DNA of 64,000 nt, taken from IMG/VR virus record IMGVR_UViG_3300037840_000227, positions 34,783-98,782 of that record; one strand, 5' to 3'. The notes under the pieces were generated by a model. It was given only the letters and a program-made list of their open reading frames with translations, was not told where the DNA came from and did not search any database. Positions 42,132 through 49,012 of the stretch are shown here, piece by piece. Numbering within the stretch: the first letter of the stretch is position 1; each line of letters starts with the position of its first letter. A program made the position numbers and the translations under genes. This DNA is from a virus.

Positions 42132-42660
42132 GGATCCTGTAGAATGCCCGTCACCTGAAGAGTTTCGCGAATTTTTGTCCTATGACCCAGAAATTGGGGT
42201 CCTCACGTGGGCTAAGGCACCGGGCTATAACAAGGATCACCTCGTAGGTAAAGAAGCGGGAGCTCTGACGGCAACTGGGTACAGACGCCTAAGGTTTAAC
42301 GGCAAATACTGGTTAACACACCGCGTGGTGTGGATGCTGGAGACAGGACAATATCCCGCGACTGAGATTGATCACAAAGACCGTAACCGCGCCAATAATA
42401 GATTTGCTAATTTACGCTTGGCGACACCATGCCAGAACCAGTTCAATGTTGAACGCCGCAAGAGCAATACGACCGGCTTCACAGGAGTCTTCTTGCAGAA
42501 ATCTACAAATCGATATTTTGCTTCTCACAAGTCTGGGGGCAAGCGAGAACATCTCGGTTATTGGGCTACTCCAGAAGAGGCGGCGGCGGCCTATCAGGCG
42601 GCGATCGCCAAGGTCCGCGGCGAATTCCTCGTCAGAGAGGTTGTGGAGATGCGGCCATGA
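42118..42660 (+). CDS. HNH endonuclease with AP2 domain
   Basis: 180 residues from ATG 42118. HNH-3-type core: YRRLRFNGKYWLTHRVVWML then PATEIDHKDRNRANNRFANL (H, D-H-K-D, N), followed by AP2-like NTTGFTGVFLQKSTNRYFAS. AT-rich relative to flanks and overlapping both neighbours. Fourth HNH/AP2-type protein of the window. Confidence 0.8.
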   Translation: MAAARDPVECPSPEEFREFLSYDPEIGVLTWAKAPGYNKDHLVGKEAGALTATGYRRLRFNGKYWLTHRVVWMLETGQYPATEIDHKDRNRANNRFANLRLATPCQNQFNVERRKSNTTGFTGVFLQKSTNRYFASHKSGGKREHLGYWATPEEAAAAYQAAIAKVRGEFLVREVVEMRP

Positions 42661-42866
42661 CCGATGCAGTTGCTACACTCGTCACTGGCAAGACTGACAA
42701 GGAATACGCCAAGGAGCTGCGCGAGCGCGTTGAGACGGCGATAAAGCCTATCCTGGCGATCTTCGATGAGGCCAAGGACGCCGGGATCACCATCAACTTC
42801 GCGGTGGGGCCGGACTATCGCGGCAAGAATGCGATCACAGCGCTGAACATTTCGAGGCTACTCTGA
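42657..42866 (+). CDS. Small hypothetical protein
   Basis: 69 residues, ATGA overlap upstream. Helical N-terminus (KELRERVETAIKPILAIFDE) and short beta end (ITINFAVGPDYRGKNAITAL). No family recognised. Confidence 0.45.
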   Translation: MTDAVATLVTGKTDKEYAKELRERVETAIKPILAIFDEAKDAGITINFAVGPDYRGKNAITALNISRLL

Positions 42867-43114
42867 TGAGCAATGTCCAGGCCCTTAAGACGAGCAAGGC
42901 TCGGGTTGACGAGTCTGTCGTTCGCCTTCTGGAAATGGCGCTTGAGGACGCCAAGAGGGGCGATATCAAAAGCGTTGCGGTCTCGGTTCTGCTGGCGAAG
43001 GGAGGGGCTCGCTCAATGCTCTCTCAGTCCAACAACCGCTTGGCCCAGATCGGCGCTATAGTCGAGTTGCTGATGACGCTGATTCTCGATGGGAGAGGGG
43101 AGCAAGATGGCTGA
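42866..43114 (+). CDS. Small helical hypothetical protein
   Basis: 82 residues, ATG inside the upstream TGA. Helical: SVVRLLEMALEDAKRGDIKS and LAQIGAIVELLMTLIL. Overlaps the next gene by 8 bases. Confidence 0.45.
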   Translation: MSNVQALKTSKARVDESVVRLLEMALEDAKRGDIKSVAVSVLLAKGGARSMLSQSNNRLAQIGAIVELLMTLILDGRGEQDG

Positions 43115-43286
43115 GAAATGGATGAGCCACCTGAAAATTTCAGAGGGTGGGCTGCATCGATCTTTGCACATCCCGGCATCGAAAAAGATTCCGGCGGCTC
43201 GAATCGCCGAGGCTAAGCGCTCGAAGAATCCACGTATCCGCAAGCAAGCAACCTTGGCGCAGACTTTCGCCAAGGCGCGAGGGTGA
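43107..43286 (+). CDS. Small basic protein
   Basis: 59 residues from ATG 43107 with GGGAGAGGGGAGC upstream. Very basic (KISEGGLHRSLHIPASKKIP then RSKNPRIRKQATLA). Possibly nucleic-acid binding; no family recognised. Confidence 0.45.
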   Translation: MAEKWMSHLKISEGGLHRSLHIPASKKIPAARIAEAKRSKNPRIRKQATLAQTFAKARG

Positions 43287-43307
43287 GCATCCCGAAGGAG
43301 AACTCAC

Positions 43308-43553
43308 ATGATCAAGATGCTTTTAGCTAGCCTTGTCATCTCTCTAGCTCCGGCGGCAGCCGTAGCAGAGGAACACCACGGCGGCGGCGGCCATCATGGC
43401 GGCGGTGAGATGCACCGCGGCGGCGGCGATCGCCACGGCGGCGGTGAGATGCACAGAGGTCATCACCACGGCGGATTCGGGGGATGGGTAACGCCTTGCT
43501 ATGATGCATATGGTAACGTGGTTCCCTGTATCTTTGACGGCGAAGACGACTGA
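43308..43553 (+). CDS. Secreted His/Gly-rich protein
   Basis: 81 residues: signal peptide to about residue 21 (MIKMLLASLVISLAPAAAVA), then a Gly/His-rich repeat (EMHRGGGDRHGG, EMHRGHHHGG) and a C-terminal PCYDAYGNVVPC with two Cys. An 18-base direct repeat at 43398-43415 and 43437-43454 encodes the repeated GGGEMH. Metal binding in the periplasm is likely from composition. Confidence 0.55.
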   Translation: MIKMLLASLVISLAPAAAVAEEHHGGGGHHGGGEMHRGGGDRHGGGEMHRGHHHGGFGGWVTPCYDAYGNVVPCIFDGEDD

Positions 43554-43556
43554 CTT

Positions 43557-43766
43557 ATGCCAAGCGTGAGCGGTCCGCAGCATCGGCTGATGGAGCTAGT
43601 CGCCCACAACGCCGGCGCAGCCAAGCGCTTGGGCATCAAGCAAAGTGTCGGCAAGGATTTCGTCCAGGCTGATATCGGGAAGCACTTCCCTAGCAAGACC
43701 GCTTCGGCCCGCACCGCCGCCGCCTCTCGCCGGGTGAAGAGCAAGACTCTTGCCCACAGGGCATAG
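43557..43766 (+). CDS. Small basic protein
   Basis: 69 residues, starting 3 bases after the upstream stop. Contains KRLGIKQSVGKDFVQADIGK and a basic Ala/Ser/Arg end. Same general type as the 59-residue protein at 43107. No family recognised. Confidence 0.45.
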   Translation: MPSVSGPQHRLMELVAHNAGAAKRLGIKQSVGKDFVQADIGKHFPSKTASARTAAASRRVKSKTLAHRA

Positions 43767-43813
43767 GTATTTCCCGTCATTGAGTCGTCGCGAATCGGAT
43801 GCTATAAGCCGCC

Positions 43814-44347
43814 ATGCCGAAGCCTGATCAGTCAGACATCCTCCAAGAGATTAGGGGCGAGCAGAGGACTGCGCTGCAGCTCCTCAACTCGGTGCTGGAA
43901 ACTGAGACTGCGATCCTGAGGCATCTTGGGCGGGGAACGCGTGCAACGAAGATCGTCCTCTCTCTGCCGATCATCCATCGAAAGGGTAAACTAATGGCTA
44001 ATTTCGAGCTCCCAAATGACGAAGTGGTTTCCATCCCGATCAGCACGGCCGATGCGGCCGGCACGATCGAACCGTCGCCTCCGAATGACACGTTCTCCGC
44101 TGTTTCCTCTAACCCAGCGTCGCTCGGCGCTTCTGTGAGCGTCGTTGCCGGCAACCCGATGCTTGTCCTCACCCCGTTGGTGCAGGTCTCGCCGGGCATT
44201 ACCGTCACGGTGAGCGACAGCGCTGGCCTCGCGCAGGCGGCGCTTGTGGTTGACATCGTTGCGGACACAACCGACACCACGATCGTCCTCAATACGGCGG
44301 CCGCAACCGAAGTGAGCCAGCCGGTTCCTACCGCTCCTGGCCCGTAA
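43814..44347 (+). CDS. Ig-like/beta-sandwich protein, possible decoration protein
   Basis: 177 residues. Short helical N-terminus, then from Met61 a Thr/Ser/Ala-rich beta-sandwich-like stretch (FELPNDEVVSIPIS, SLGASVSVVAGNPMLVLTPL, ITVTVSDSAGLAQAALVVDI). An internal ATG at 43994 preceded by AAAGGG could start a shorter 117-residue form. A strong terminator follows at once. A structural or surface role is inferred. Confidence 0.5.
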   Translation: MPKPDQSDILQEIRGEQRTALQLLNSVLETETAILRHLGRGTRATKIVLSLPIIHRKGKLMANFELPNDEVVSIPISTADAAGTIEPSPPNDTFSAVSSNPASLGASVSVVAGNPMLVLTPLVQVSPGITVTVSDSAGLAQAALVVDIVADTTDTTIVLNTAAATEVSQPVPTAPGP

Positions 44348-44369
44348 GGCGCCACGTAGCGATCGACTT

Positions 44370-44399
44370 AACCCCGCCGGATCCTTTCGGCGGGGTTTT
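44370..44399 (+). terminator. Rho-independent terminator
   Basis: GC stem AACCCCGCC / GGCGGGGTT with a 10-base loop, running directly into TTTTC. Ends the transcript of the recombination/GH16 block. Confidence 0.85.
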
Positions 44400-44413
44400 C
44401 ACAGGGAGAAGTC

Positions 44414-44719
44414 ATGAGCCATCCCCATCACACATCCCAAGTCGCAGTTCCACCTCCGAATGCCAATCCCGACTCCCTCGCCGGGATCCTGCAATTCCTC
44501 AGCATCATTGCCGACAAGGCCGATTCTCTCGCAACGCGCCAGAAGGATTTCGCCACGCGGCTGCTCGGCGGGGAGCCAGAGGCGACTGGAGAGGGGCCCC
44601 TGAATGCCGTGCCCAGTTCGATGATTGAAGAGTTCCGATCGCTCACCTCGCGGATCGACAATGCGCTAGGCGCTTGCGACTATCAATCGGAACGCATTAC
44701 GCGCGCGCTGGGCGGCTAA
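44414..44719 (+). CDS. Small helical protein
   Basis: 101 residues, SD GGGAG 7 bases before the ATG. Helical coiled-coil-like (DSLAGILQFLSIIADKADSL and EEFRSLTSRIDNAL). Lies between two terminators, so it is a single-gene unit fed by readthrough or its own promoter. Function unknown. Confidence 0.5.
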   Translation: MSHPHHTSQVAVPPPNANPDSLAGILQFLSIIADKADSLATRQKDFATRLLGGEPEATGEGPLNAVPSSMIEEFRSLTSRIDNALGACDYQSERITRALGG

Positions 44720-44744
44720 GTCTCGGAAGTAGAGTTTGTGGAGT

Positions 44745-44769
44745 AGAAGGGCCGCGCGAGGCGGCCCTT
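44745..44769 (+). terminator. Rho-independent terminator
   Basis: Stem AAGGGCCGC / GCGGCCCTT with a GCGAG loop followed by TTC. Separates the plus-strand block from the convergent minus-strand array that ends 8 bases later. Confidence 0.8.
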
Positions 44770-44776
44770 TTCACAT

Positions 44777-45118
44777 CTAAGTCTCAAGCTTGCCGTTGAC
44801 TACGGCATCATAGAAATGGCGTAAGGCGATCTCGCGGGGGTGCTGATTTACGCTGCGCCACAATTCCTCGTTGAGGTTGTGTATGCCCGCGGCGATAATC
44901 TTGCTCGCCTCATCGAGTGTAAGTCCGGTGATCGTCGGCAGGATGACAATCCTGGCGAGCGCGCCGGCGACGGTGATGCTGGTGCTTGCCTCTAGGAAGT
45001 CTTTATCAAGCGGCTTGTTCCAGGGATGGCCCGACGATGTCGGCTTCGCTATCGGCTGGACAAAGTCGCCAAGCCTCTCGCAGATCGCATCCACGGCGGC
45101 GGTATGGGTATCCGACAT
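44777..45118 (-). CDS. N-tag array protein 1 (helical body)
   Basis: 113 residues. N-terminal tag HTAAVDAICERLGDFVQP (residues 5-22). The helical body (SITVAGALARIVILPTITGL, then IIAAGIHNLNEELWRSV) resembles that of the next upstream gene, so these two are paralogues beyond the tag. Last gene in transcription order of the array, next to the terminators. Function unknown. Confidence 0.6.
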   Translation of the reverse strand: MSDTHTAAVDAICERLGDFVQPIAKPTSSGHPWNKPLDKDFLEASTSITVAGALARIVILPTITGLTLDEASKIIAAGIHNLNEELWRSVNQHPREIALRHFYDAVVNGKLET

Positions 45119-45436
45119 TCACATCTCCTCAATCGCACCGCCGCGCGTCATGAAACCATCAAGGATGGCGAGACGATCCGAATGGTGCGCATAGCGCCAG
45201 ATAAGAGGGCCAATATCCCTAACGCCATTGGCTAACAGCGCGGCAAATTGCGACTGGGATAGTGGGGCGCCACTGAGAAGCAAAGAAAGGGCAACCGTTA
45301 CGGAATCAAGATCGGCGGCCATATCGAGCAGCCCATCGCTCGGCTGCCAGAAAGCAAGGGGGTGCCGCGTTGGCGCGATGTAATCCTCAAGGCGCTCCGT
45401 GATCGCATCCACGGCGGCGGCGTGATTATTGGCCAT
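45119..45436 (-). CDS. N-tag array protein 2 (helical body)
   Basis: 105 residues from the ATG at 45436. Tag HAAAVDAITERLEDYIAP. Body SVTVALSLLLSGAPLSQSQF and LLANGVRDIGPLIWRYA aligns with the previous member (x-x-G-x-x-x-L/I-x-x-L-I/E-W-R). Adjacent genes are separated by 0 bases. Function unknown. Confidence 0.6.
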   Translation of the reverse strand: MANNHAAAVDAITERLEDYIAPTRHPLAFWQPSDGLLDMAADLDSVTVALSLLLSGAPLSQSQFAALLANGVRDIGPLIWRYAHHSDRLAILDGFMTRGGAIEEM

Positions 45437-45692
45437 GGACAATCCCCATAAACGCCGCATCCTTGACCCGATACCCGGTCCGTACACTCGTCTTTCCGTC
45501 CATCAGCAGCCAGGTAATGGACATCCTATCGCCATCGAGACGAATCGACTCCACCGTGCCGACTCCCGGCACATAATCGCCTAAGCGCAGATCGCCCATG
45601 CAGGGGTGGTGCGCAACTGCGGCGGCCGGCGCGATGTAATCCCCGAGGTGCGCGGTAATTGCCTCAACGGCCTTGGCGTGATTGGTGCTCAA
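45426..45692 (-). CDS. N-tag array protein 3 (beta body)
   Basis: 88 residues from a TTG at 45692 that overlaps the upstream TGA (TTGA), which gives the tag its expected place: STNHAKAVEAITAHLGDYIA. The body is a small beta domain starting DLRLGDYVPGVGTVESI, with an L-R-x-G-D motif shared by other members. Function unknown. Confidence 0.55.
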   Translation of the reverse strand: MSTNHAKAVEAITAHLGDYIAPAAAVAHHPCMGDLRLGDYVPGVGTVESIRLDGDRMSITWLLMDGKTSVRTGYRVKDAAFMGIVHGQ

Positions 45693-45964
45693 AACGGAAT
45701 CTCGTCGGTTTTGACTATTGCTTCGCGAGGCACGACAATGCCGTATGTGCGATTGACGCCTATCGAGAGGTGAATGCAATCGTCAATCAGCACAACTCGG
45801 TATACATCGAGCCACTTTCCGCCCCACCATAGCTTATCGCCATTCCGCAACTGCCAGGCATGGATTTCGGTATACATCCCCGTCGGTTTAGCATTCGTCA
45901 CGCGCTCATAATCCGCAATCGCTTCGCATATTTCCGCTACGGCGCGGGCGTGGGCCTCATTCAT
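45689..45964 (-). CDS. N-tag array protein 4 (beta body)
   Basis: 91 residues from ATG 45964 in an ATGA overlap. Tag EAHARAVAEICEAIADYERV. The body has QLRNGDKLWWGGKWLDVYRV and further strands (CIHLSIGVNRTYGIVVP). A small barrel-like domain with the R-x-G-D motif. Function unknown. Confidence 0.55.
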   Translation of the reverse strand: MNEAHARAVAEICEAIADYERVTNAKPTGMYTEIHAWQLRNGDKLWWGGKWLDVYRVVLIDDCIHLSIGVNRTYGIVVPREAIVKTDEIPF

Positions 45965-46245
45965 CGCCAAACCTCGAGCGAGGCGCTGTTTTTGTAGAAA
46001 TCGCCGATAATCTCCGTGGTGCCCTCAAAGAATATTTCCCGAAAGGACGAAGGCGGCGCGTCCCTTATTTTCGTAATTGCGACAAGGCAGTCGCCAATCC
46101 CGGGCGGCGAACAGCGAACCTTATCGCCGACGCGCAGGTCAGCCACGAACACTCGGCCAAGACACCGCGGTCCCCTCTTCTCCTCGAATCCGTAATCCGC
46201 GAGGTGTGCGACAATCTCTTCGACGGCGGCGCTATGATCAGCCAC
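45961..46245 (-). CDS. N-tag array protein 5 (beta body)
   Basis: 94 residues. Tag ADHSAAVEEIVAHLADYGFE; body VADLRVGDKVRCSPPGIGDC and FREIFFEGTTEIIGDFY. Overlaps the upstream member by 8 bases. Shares L-R-V-G-D with members 3, 11 and others. Function unknown. Confidence 0.55.
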   Translation of the reverse strand: MADHSAAVEEIVAHLADYGFEEKRGPRCLGRVFVADLRVGDKVRCSPPGIGDCLVAITKIRDAPPSSFREIFFEGTTEIIGDFYKNSASLEVWR

Positions 46246-46480
46246 GGATCACCTCGACTGGAGTATGGCGGTCTAAAAAAGAACACCAGTTATGTATCCC
46301 TGGACCGTCCAACCAAAAGAGCGTGACAGTCTTCTTGCGGTGCTGGACGCGAGTGACAACGCCATAGCCAGGAACGATATCGCCGGCACGGACCGCCGCC
46401 GCACGGATCGTTCGGGGCCTTGGCTCGAGTTCCGAGATACGCTCCAAGATCGCCTCAACGGCTTGAGCGTGATCGTTCAC
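46238..46480 (-). CDS. N-tag array protein 6 (beta body)
   Basis: 80 residues from GTG 46480 that shares a base with the upstream TAG. Tag NDHAQAVEAILERISELEPR; body AVRAGDIVPGYGVVTRVQHR and TVTLFWLDGPGIHN. Close in layout to member 3 (G-D-x-V-P-G-x-G-x-V). Function unknown. Confidence 0.55.
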   Translation of the reverse strand: MNDHAQAVEAILERISELEPRPRTIRAAAVRAGDIVPGYGVVTRVQHRKKTVTLFWLDGPGIHNWCSFLDRHTPVEVIRG

Positions 46481-46704
46481 TACTCGAACTCCCAATCCTG
46501 TAGATCATGCGCCACGGCGGCGCAGGCGAGCCTATAGCGGCGCATCACGGCGTCGCTGATGGGGTGAGGCTTGGTGCGATAAACGCCGTCCTCGATGTTC
46601 TGGATCGCAGCAACCGAGTATCCAATGAGCCTAGATAGCTGCGGGCGATTATAGCGATTGCGCAAGCGCCACGTCTTTGCTTGCTCGCCGGTTGCTTGTG
46701 TCAC
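46480..46704 (-). CDS. XRE-type helix-turn-helix protein inside the array
   Basis: 74 residues, no N-tag. An HTH is visible: RPQLSRLIGYSVAAIQNIED, the Q-L-S-x-L-x-G-x-S-x-x-x-I-x-x-I-E-x-G pattern of Cro/C1-type regulators. It is embedded in the array with short overlaps at both ends, so it probably regulates this operon or its promoter. Confidence 0.65.
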   Translation of the reverse strand: MTQATGEQAKTWRLRNRYNRPQLSRLIGYSVAAIQNIEDGVYRTKPHPISDAVMRRYRLACAAVAHDLQDWEFE

Positions 46705-46913
46705 GATGGCGTATCCTTTCCTGAGTCTATGTCATAGCCACACATGGCGGCGTAATCCTTGAGGAACGCATCCCAGTCGAAGCTGGTGAGGCGGCTGCGT
46801 AAATTTAGTTGCGCCTCCACCCATGAATAGGCGTTGAATTTTGGCGCAGCGGGAGGCTGATACGGCTCCATCCGCTCTAGGATTGCGGCGACTTTCTGTG
46901 CGTGATCCGTCAT
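46701..46913 (-). CDS. N-tag array protein 7
   Basis: 70 residues from ATG 46913. Tag TDHAQKVAAILERMEPYQPP. Short body (YSWVEAQLNLRSRLTSFDWD then FLKDYAAMCGYDIDSG), helical, not like the beta bodies. ATGA overlaps at both ends. Function unknown. Confidence 0.55.
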   Translation of the reverse strand: MTDHAQKVAAILERMEPYQPPAAPKFNAYSWVEAQLNLRSRLTSFDWDAFLKDYAAMCGYDIDSGKDTPS

Positions 46914-47281
46914 AGGATTCCCCCCAGAACTCCACCAAACCAAGAACGAAGATGCTGCGGCTTCTCGGCGTCAAGCAGCGTAAGCGCCACCTTGCGCCGA
47001 TATGCTATCTCTTCAGCAGGCCTGCCGAGAAGTGTCGACACCTCATGCGCGACGAAAACATTGAGAAGGTGTATGCTAGGCCTATCTATTCCTTGACGGG
47101 CCAAATCCAGCTTTTTCTGAGCGACGATCGCTTGCATCTGAGCGAGTGAGAGTCCCGACTGCGCCCAGGGTGGCGCGCTCGCGCCCGCATCACTGCCCGG
47201 CGCGACAGCTACCGGCGGCGGCGCATATTCCTCCGCCTTGTGCAGGATTGCCTCGACTTCGGCGGCGTGCTTCTGGTTCAT
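46910..47281 (-). CDS. N-tag array protein 8
   Basis: 123 residues. Tag QKHAAEVEAILHKAEEYAPP, then a Pro/Ala-rich linker and a helical body (SLAQMQAIVAQKKLDLARQG, HLLNVFVAHEVSTLLGRPAE). Longest member. Function unknown. Confidence 0.55.
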   Translation of the reverse strand: MNQKHAAEVEAILHKAEEYAPPPVAVAPGSDAGASAPPWAQSGLSLAQMQAIVAQKKLDLARQGIDRPSIHLLNVFVAHEVSTLLGRPAEEIAYRRKVALTLLDAEKPQHLRSWFGGVLGGIL

Positions 47282-47550
47282 TTCTCTTCTCTGCGTCTTA
47301 TGAGGAGCATGGCTTCACAGGGCCAGTAACGCTGAGGCATAAAGCGCGCATTGGTGAGAAATATCATCTGGTTGTTAAAGAACTTAACTCCCAGCACTTC
47401 AAGCTCTCCTCCGCTATGCTCGTCAAGAAGCACGGTATCGCCGACTAAGACACAATCGGCGCGGGTAAGATGGCCGCGACTGGCGCGGGGTGCGCGATAG
47501 GCGTCCATCTTCTCCAGAATGTTCTCAACGGCTTGCTGATGATCGTTCAT
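47278..47550 (-). CDS. N-tag array protein 9 (beta body)
   Basis: 90 residues from ATG 47550. Tag NDHQQAVENILEKMDAYRAP; body ADCVLVGDTVLLDEHSGGEL then VLGVKFFNNQMIFLTNARFM, again with a V-G-D turn before beta strands. Function unknown. Confidence 0.55.
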   Translation of the reverse strand: MNDHQQAVENILEKMDAYRAPRASRGHLTRADCVLVGDTVLLDEHSGGELEVLGVKFFNNQMIFLTNARFMPQRYWPCEAMLLIRRREEK

Positions 47551-47825
47551 AGCAATCCCCGCTCTTTGCATTCGTTATAGGAGGGCGGGACAATTAGAAT
47601 CAGCATGCAGTGCTCCCAATCAATGTCTTTGCCGCCTTCGGTATGCGCATTAATCCACTCTCCCTCGCGCCCTATCTTCAAAATCCGTTCCTGACAAAAG
47701 GCAAGGATGTCGCCTACGCGTAAGTCCCGAGCGAGCACCGGGATACTTTCTTGCGGCGGCTGGTAATAAGGCCCCATCGCATCGAAAATCTCATCGACTG
47801 CCTTGGCGTGCGAGATGCGACTCAC
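47547..47825 (-). CDS. N-tag array protein 10 (beta body)
   Basis: 92 residues. Tag ISHAKAVDEIFDAMGPYYQP; body ARDLRVGDILAFCQERILKI and a CMLILIVPPSY strand. D-L-R-V-G-D is identical to that of member 5. Function unknown. Confidence 0.55.
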   Translation of the reverse strand: MSRISHAKAVDEIFDAMGPYYQPPQESIPVLARDLRVGDILAFCQERILKIGREGEWINAHTEGGKDIDWEHCMLILIVPPSYNECKERGLL

Positions 47826-48118
47826 GATTCAATCGCTCCGATCTTGTACAGCCAGTTGTAGATGGCCGTCGTGCGCAGGCTGTGGCTGGCCTGTTGCCAG
47901 TCGAAATTGACGCATCCGCTCATAGTGGGGCCTTCCGCGGACTGGAGAGTACGTGGAAGTTGTTGGGCGAGCCACATTACAGCGCGTCCGTAGTCGTCAT
48001 ACCTCGCAGCCTTGAAGGCGAGAGCGCGGGCCACGGGATTGGGGAGCCGAGACGTTGCGGGCGCGCTGTAATCCTGCATACGCTCTAGGATGTCCTGGAC
48101 AGCTTGGGCGTGGGTCAA
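47822..48118 (-). CDS. N-tag array protein 11 (first in transcription order)
   Basis: 98 residues. Tag THAQAVQDILERMQDYSAPA. Helical body (NPVARALAFKAARYDDYGRA, VMWLAQQLPRTLQ) with SGCVNFDWQQASH. AGAAGGAGC-type SD lies upstream (48119-48128 on the minus strand). The array promoter probably lies in or beyond the gap 48119-48179. Function unknown. Confidence 0.55.
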   Translation of the reverse strand: MTHAQAVQDILERMQDYSAPATSRLPNPVARALAFKAARYDDYGRAVMWLAQQLPRTLQSAEGPTMSGCVNFDWQQASHSLRTTAIYNWLYKIGAIES

Positions 48119-48179
48119 AATAGCTCCTTCTGGAGATGTGAGTCACCAAAGAGCGAGGTGTGAGGCAAGTCCCGCTGCG

Positions 48180-48401
48180 TCACTGGCGCGCGCATAGGCT
48201 TCGCCGCTCACGGGCGCTCGCCGCCGCCCGCGCCAGCCCTTTCCTCATATACGCCCGGGCGGTAAACCGTCCGGCGTAAATCTCCACGTAGATTTCGCGT
48301 CCGTCGAACAGCTTGAGCGAAACACCGTTCCCGCTCGGCGTTAGCTCGGCGGTATGGCTCTTCTCAGTCTCTTCGTCGTAGAGAACGATTTGCATGATCA
48401 T
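48180..48401 (-). CDS. Small hypothetical protein
   Basis: 73 residues from ATG 48401 (SD GAAGGG). Beta-rich N-terminus (MQIVLYDEETEKSHTAEL, GVSLKLFDGREIYVEIYAG) and a basic Ala/Arg end. No tag. Function unknown. Confidence 0.45.
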   Translation of the reverse strand: MIMQIVLYDEETEKSHTAELTPSGNGVSLKLFDGREIYVEIYAGRFTARAYMRKGLARAAASARERRSLCARQ

Positions 48402-48478
48402 GGCTAGCCCTTCCCCATTGCTACCGGACACCTAATCGCCCGTATATGGCGCACCTCGCGTGCGCCATAGGCTTGCGG

Positions 48479-48940
48479 TCAGGCTCGCGCATTCGCCTTT
48501 GCGTTCCAGACTGCTTCCACCATATTCTCTGCGTCGGGCGGCCCTGCCTCGTTCGGTGTCCAGGTGCGCCAATCGTCGCCGGAATATTTGCCGTCTAGCT
48601 CCTTCTCCAAGACGGCGCACACTTCATCGGAAATATCCAGCCACGCGGCCTGGTAGATTTCCGCGCCGGTCATTTCGCCTTGCGAGGTGCGATACTTAGA
48701 ATCGTTGTCGTAATCGCCAACCATCGCGATACGATCACCGCGCCACGCGCCGATAATGGCCGGTCCAGTAAGATCGCCACCGCCTGCGCCGTTCGAGGCG
48801 GACGCCAGTAAAACAATCAACGCGGCGCCGGTTCCGGGATGATTCGCCAATTGCTCCCAGAGCTTCAAGCCGCACCCGAGTCGGTGCGGGTCTATTTGCT
48901 GGCATTTATCGAGGTTAACAACCCTGTGATACTGTCCCAT
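48479..48940 (-). CDS. Conserved phage protein (MGQYxRVVNLDK family)
   Basis: 153 residues, SD GAAAGGGGA. Begins MGQYHRVVNLDKCQQIDPHR then LGCGLKLWEQL, and has IIGAWRGDRIAMVGDYDN. This start and the later W-x-G-D-R-I-x-x-V-G-D-Y-D block mark a family of unknown function found in phages, plasmids and actinobacterial genomes. No catalytic assignment is possible. Confidence 0.6.
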   Translation of the reverse strand: MGQYHRVVNLDKCQQIDPHRLGCGLKLWEQLANHPGTGAALIVLLASASNGAGGGDLTGPAIIGAWRGDRIAMVGDYDNDSKYRTSQGEMTGAEIYQAAWLDISDEVCAVLEKELDGKYSGDDWRTWTPNEAGPPDAENMVEAVWNAKANARA

Positions 48941-49012
48941 TGGATTCCCCTTTCAGGTTCGGACTCAATCGCCCGCCGTCGCCCCGCCTTTCGACGGGGC
49001 GCTAGCTGGCGG

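Noticed and set aside
43398-43454. Repeated 18-mer considered as a regulatory repeat
   Set aside because: The two copies are in frame inside a His/Gly-rich coding repeat and are explained by protein repetition.
48432-48620. 62-codon minus-strand frame overlapping the MGQYxRVVNLDK-family gene
   Set aside because: Same strand, different frame within a gene with conserved motifs; composition is Arg-rich shadow.
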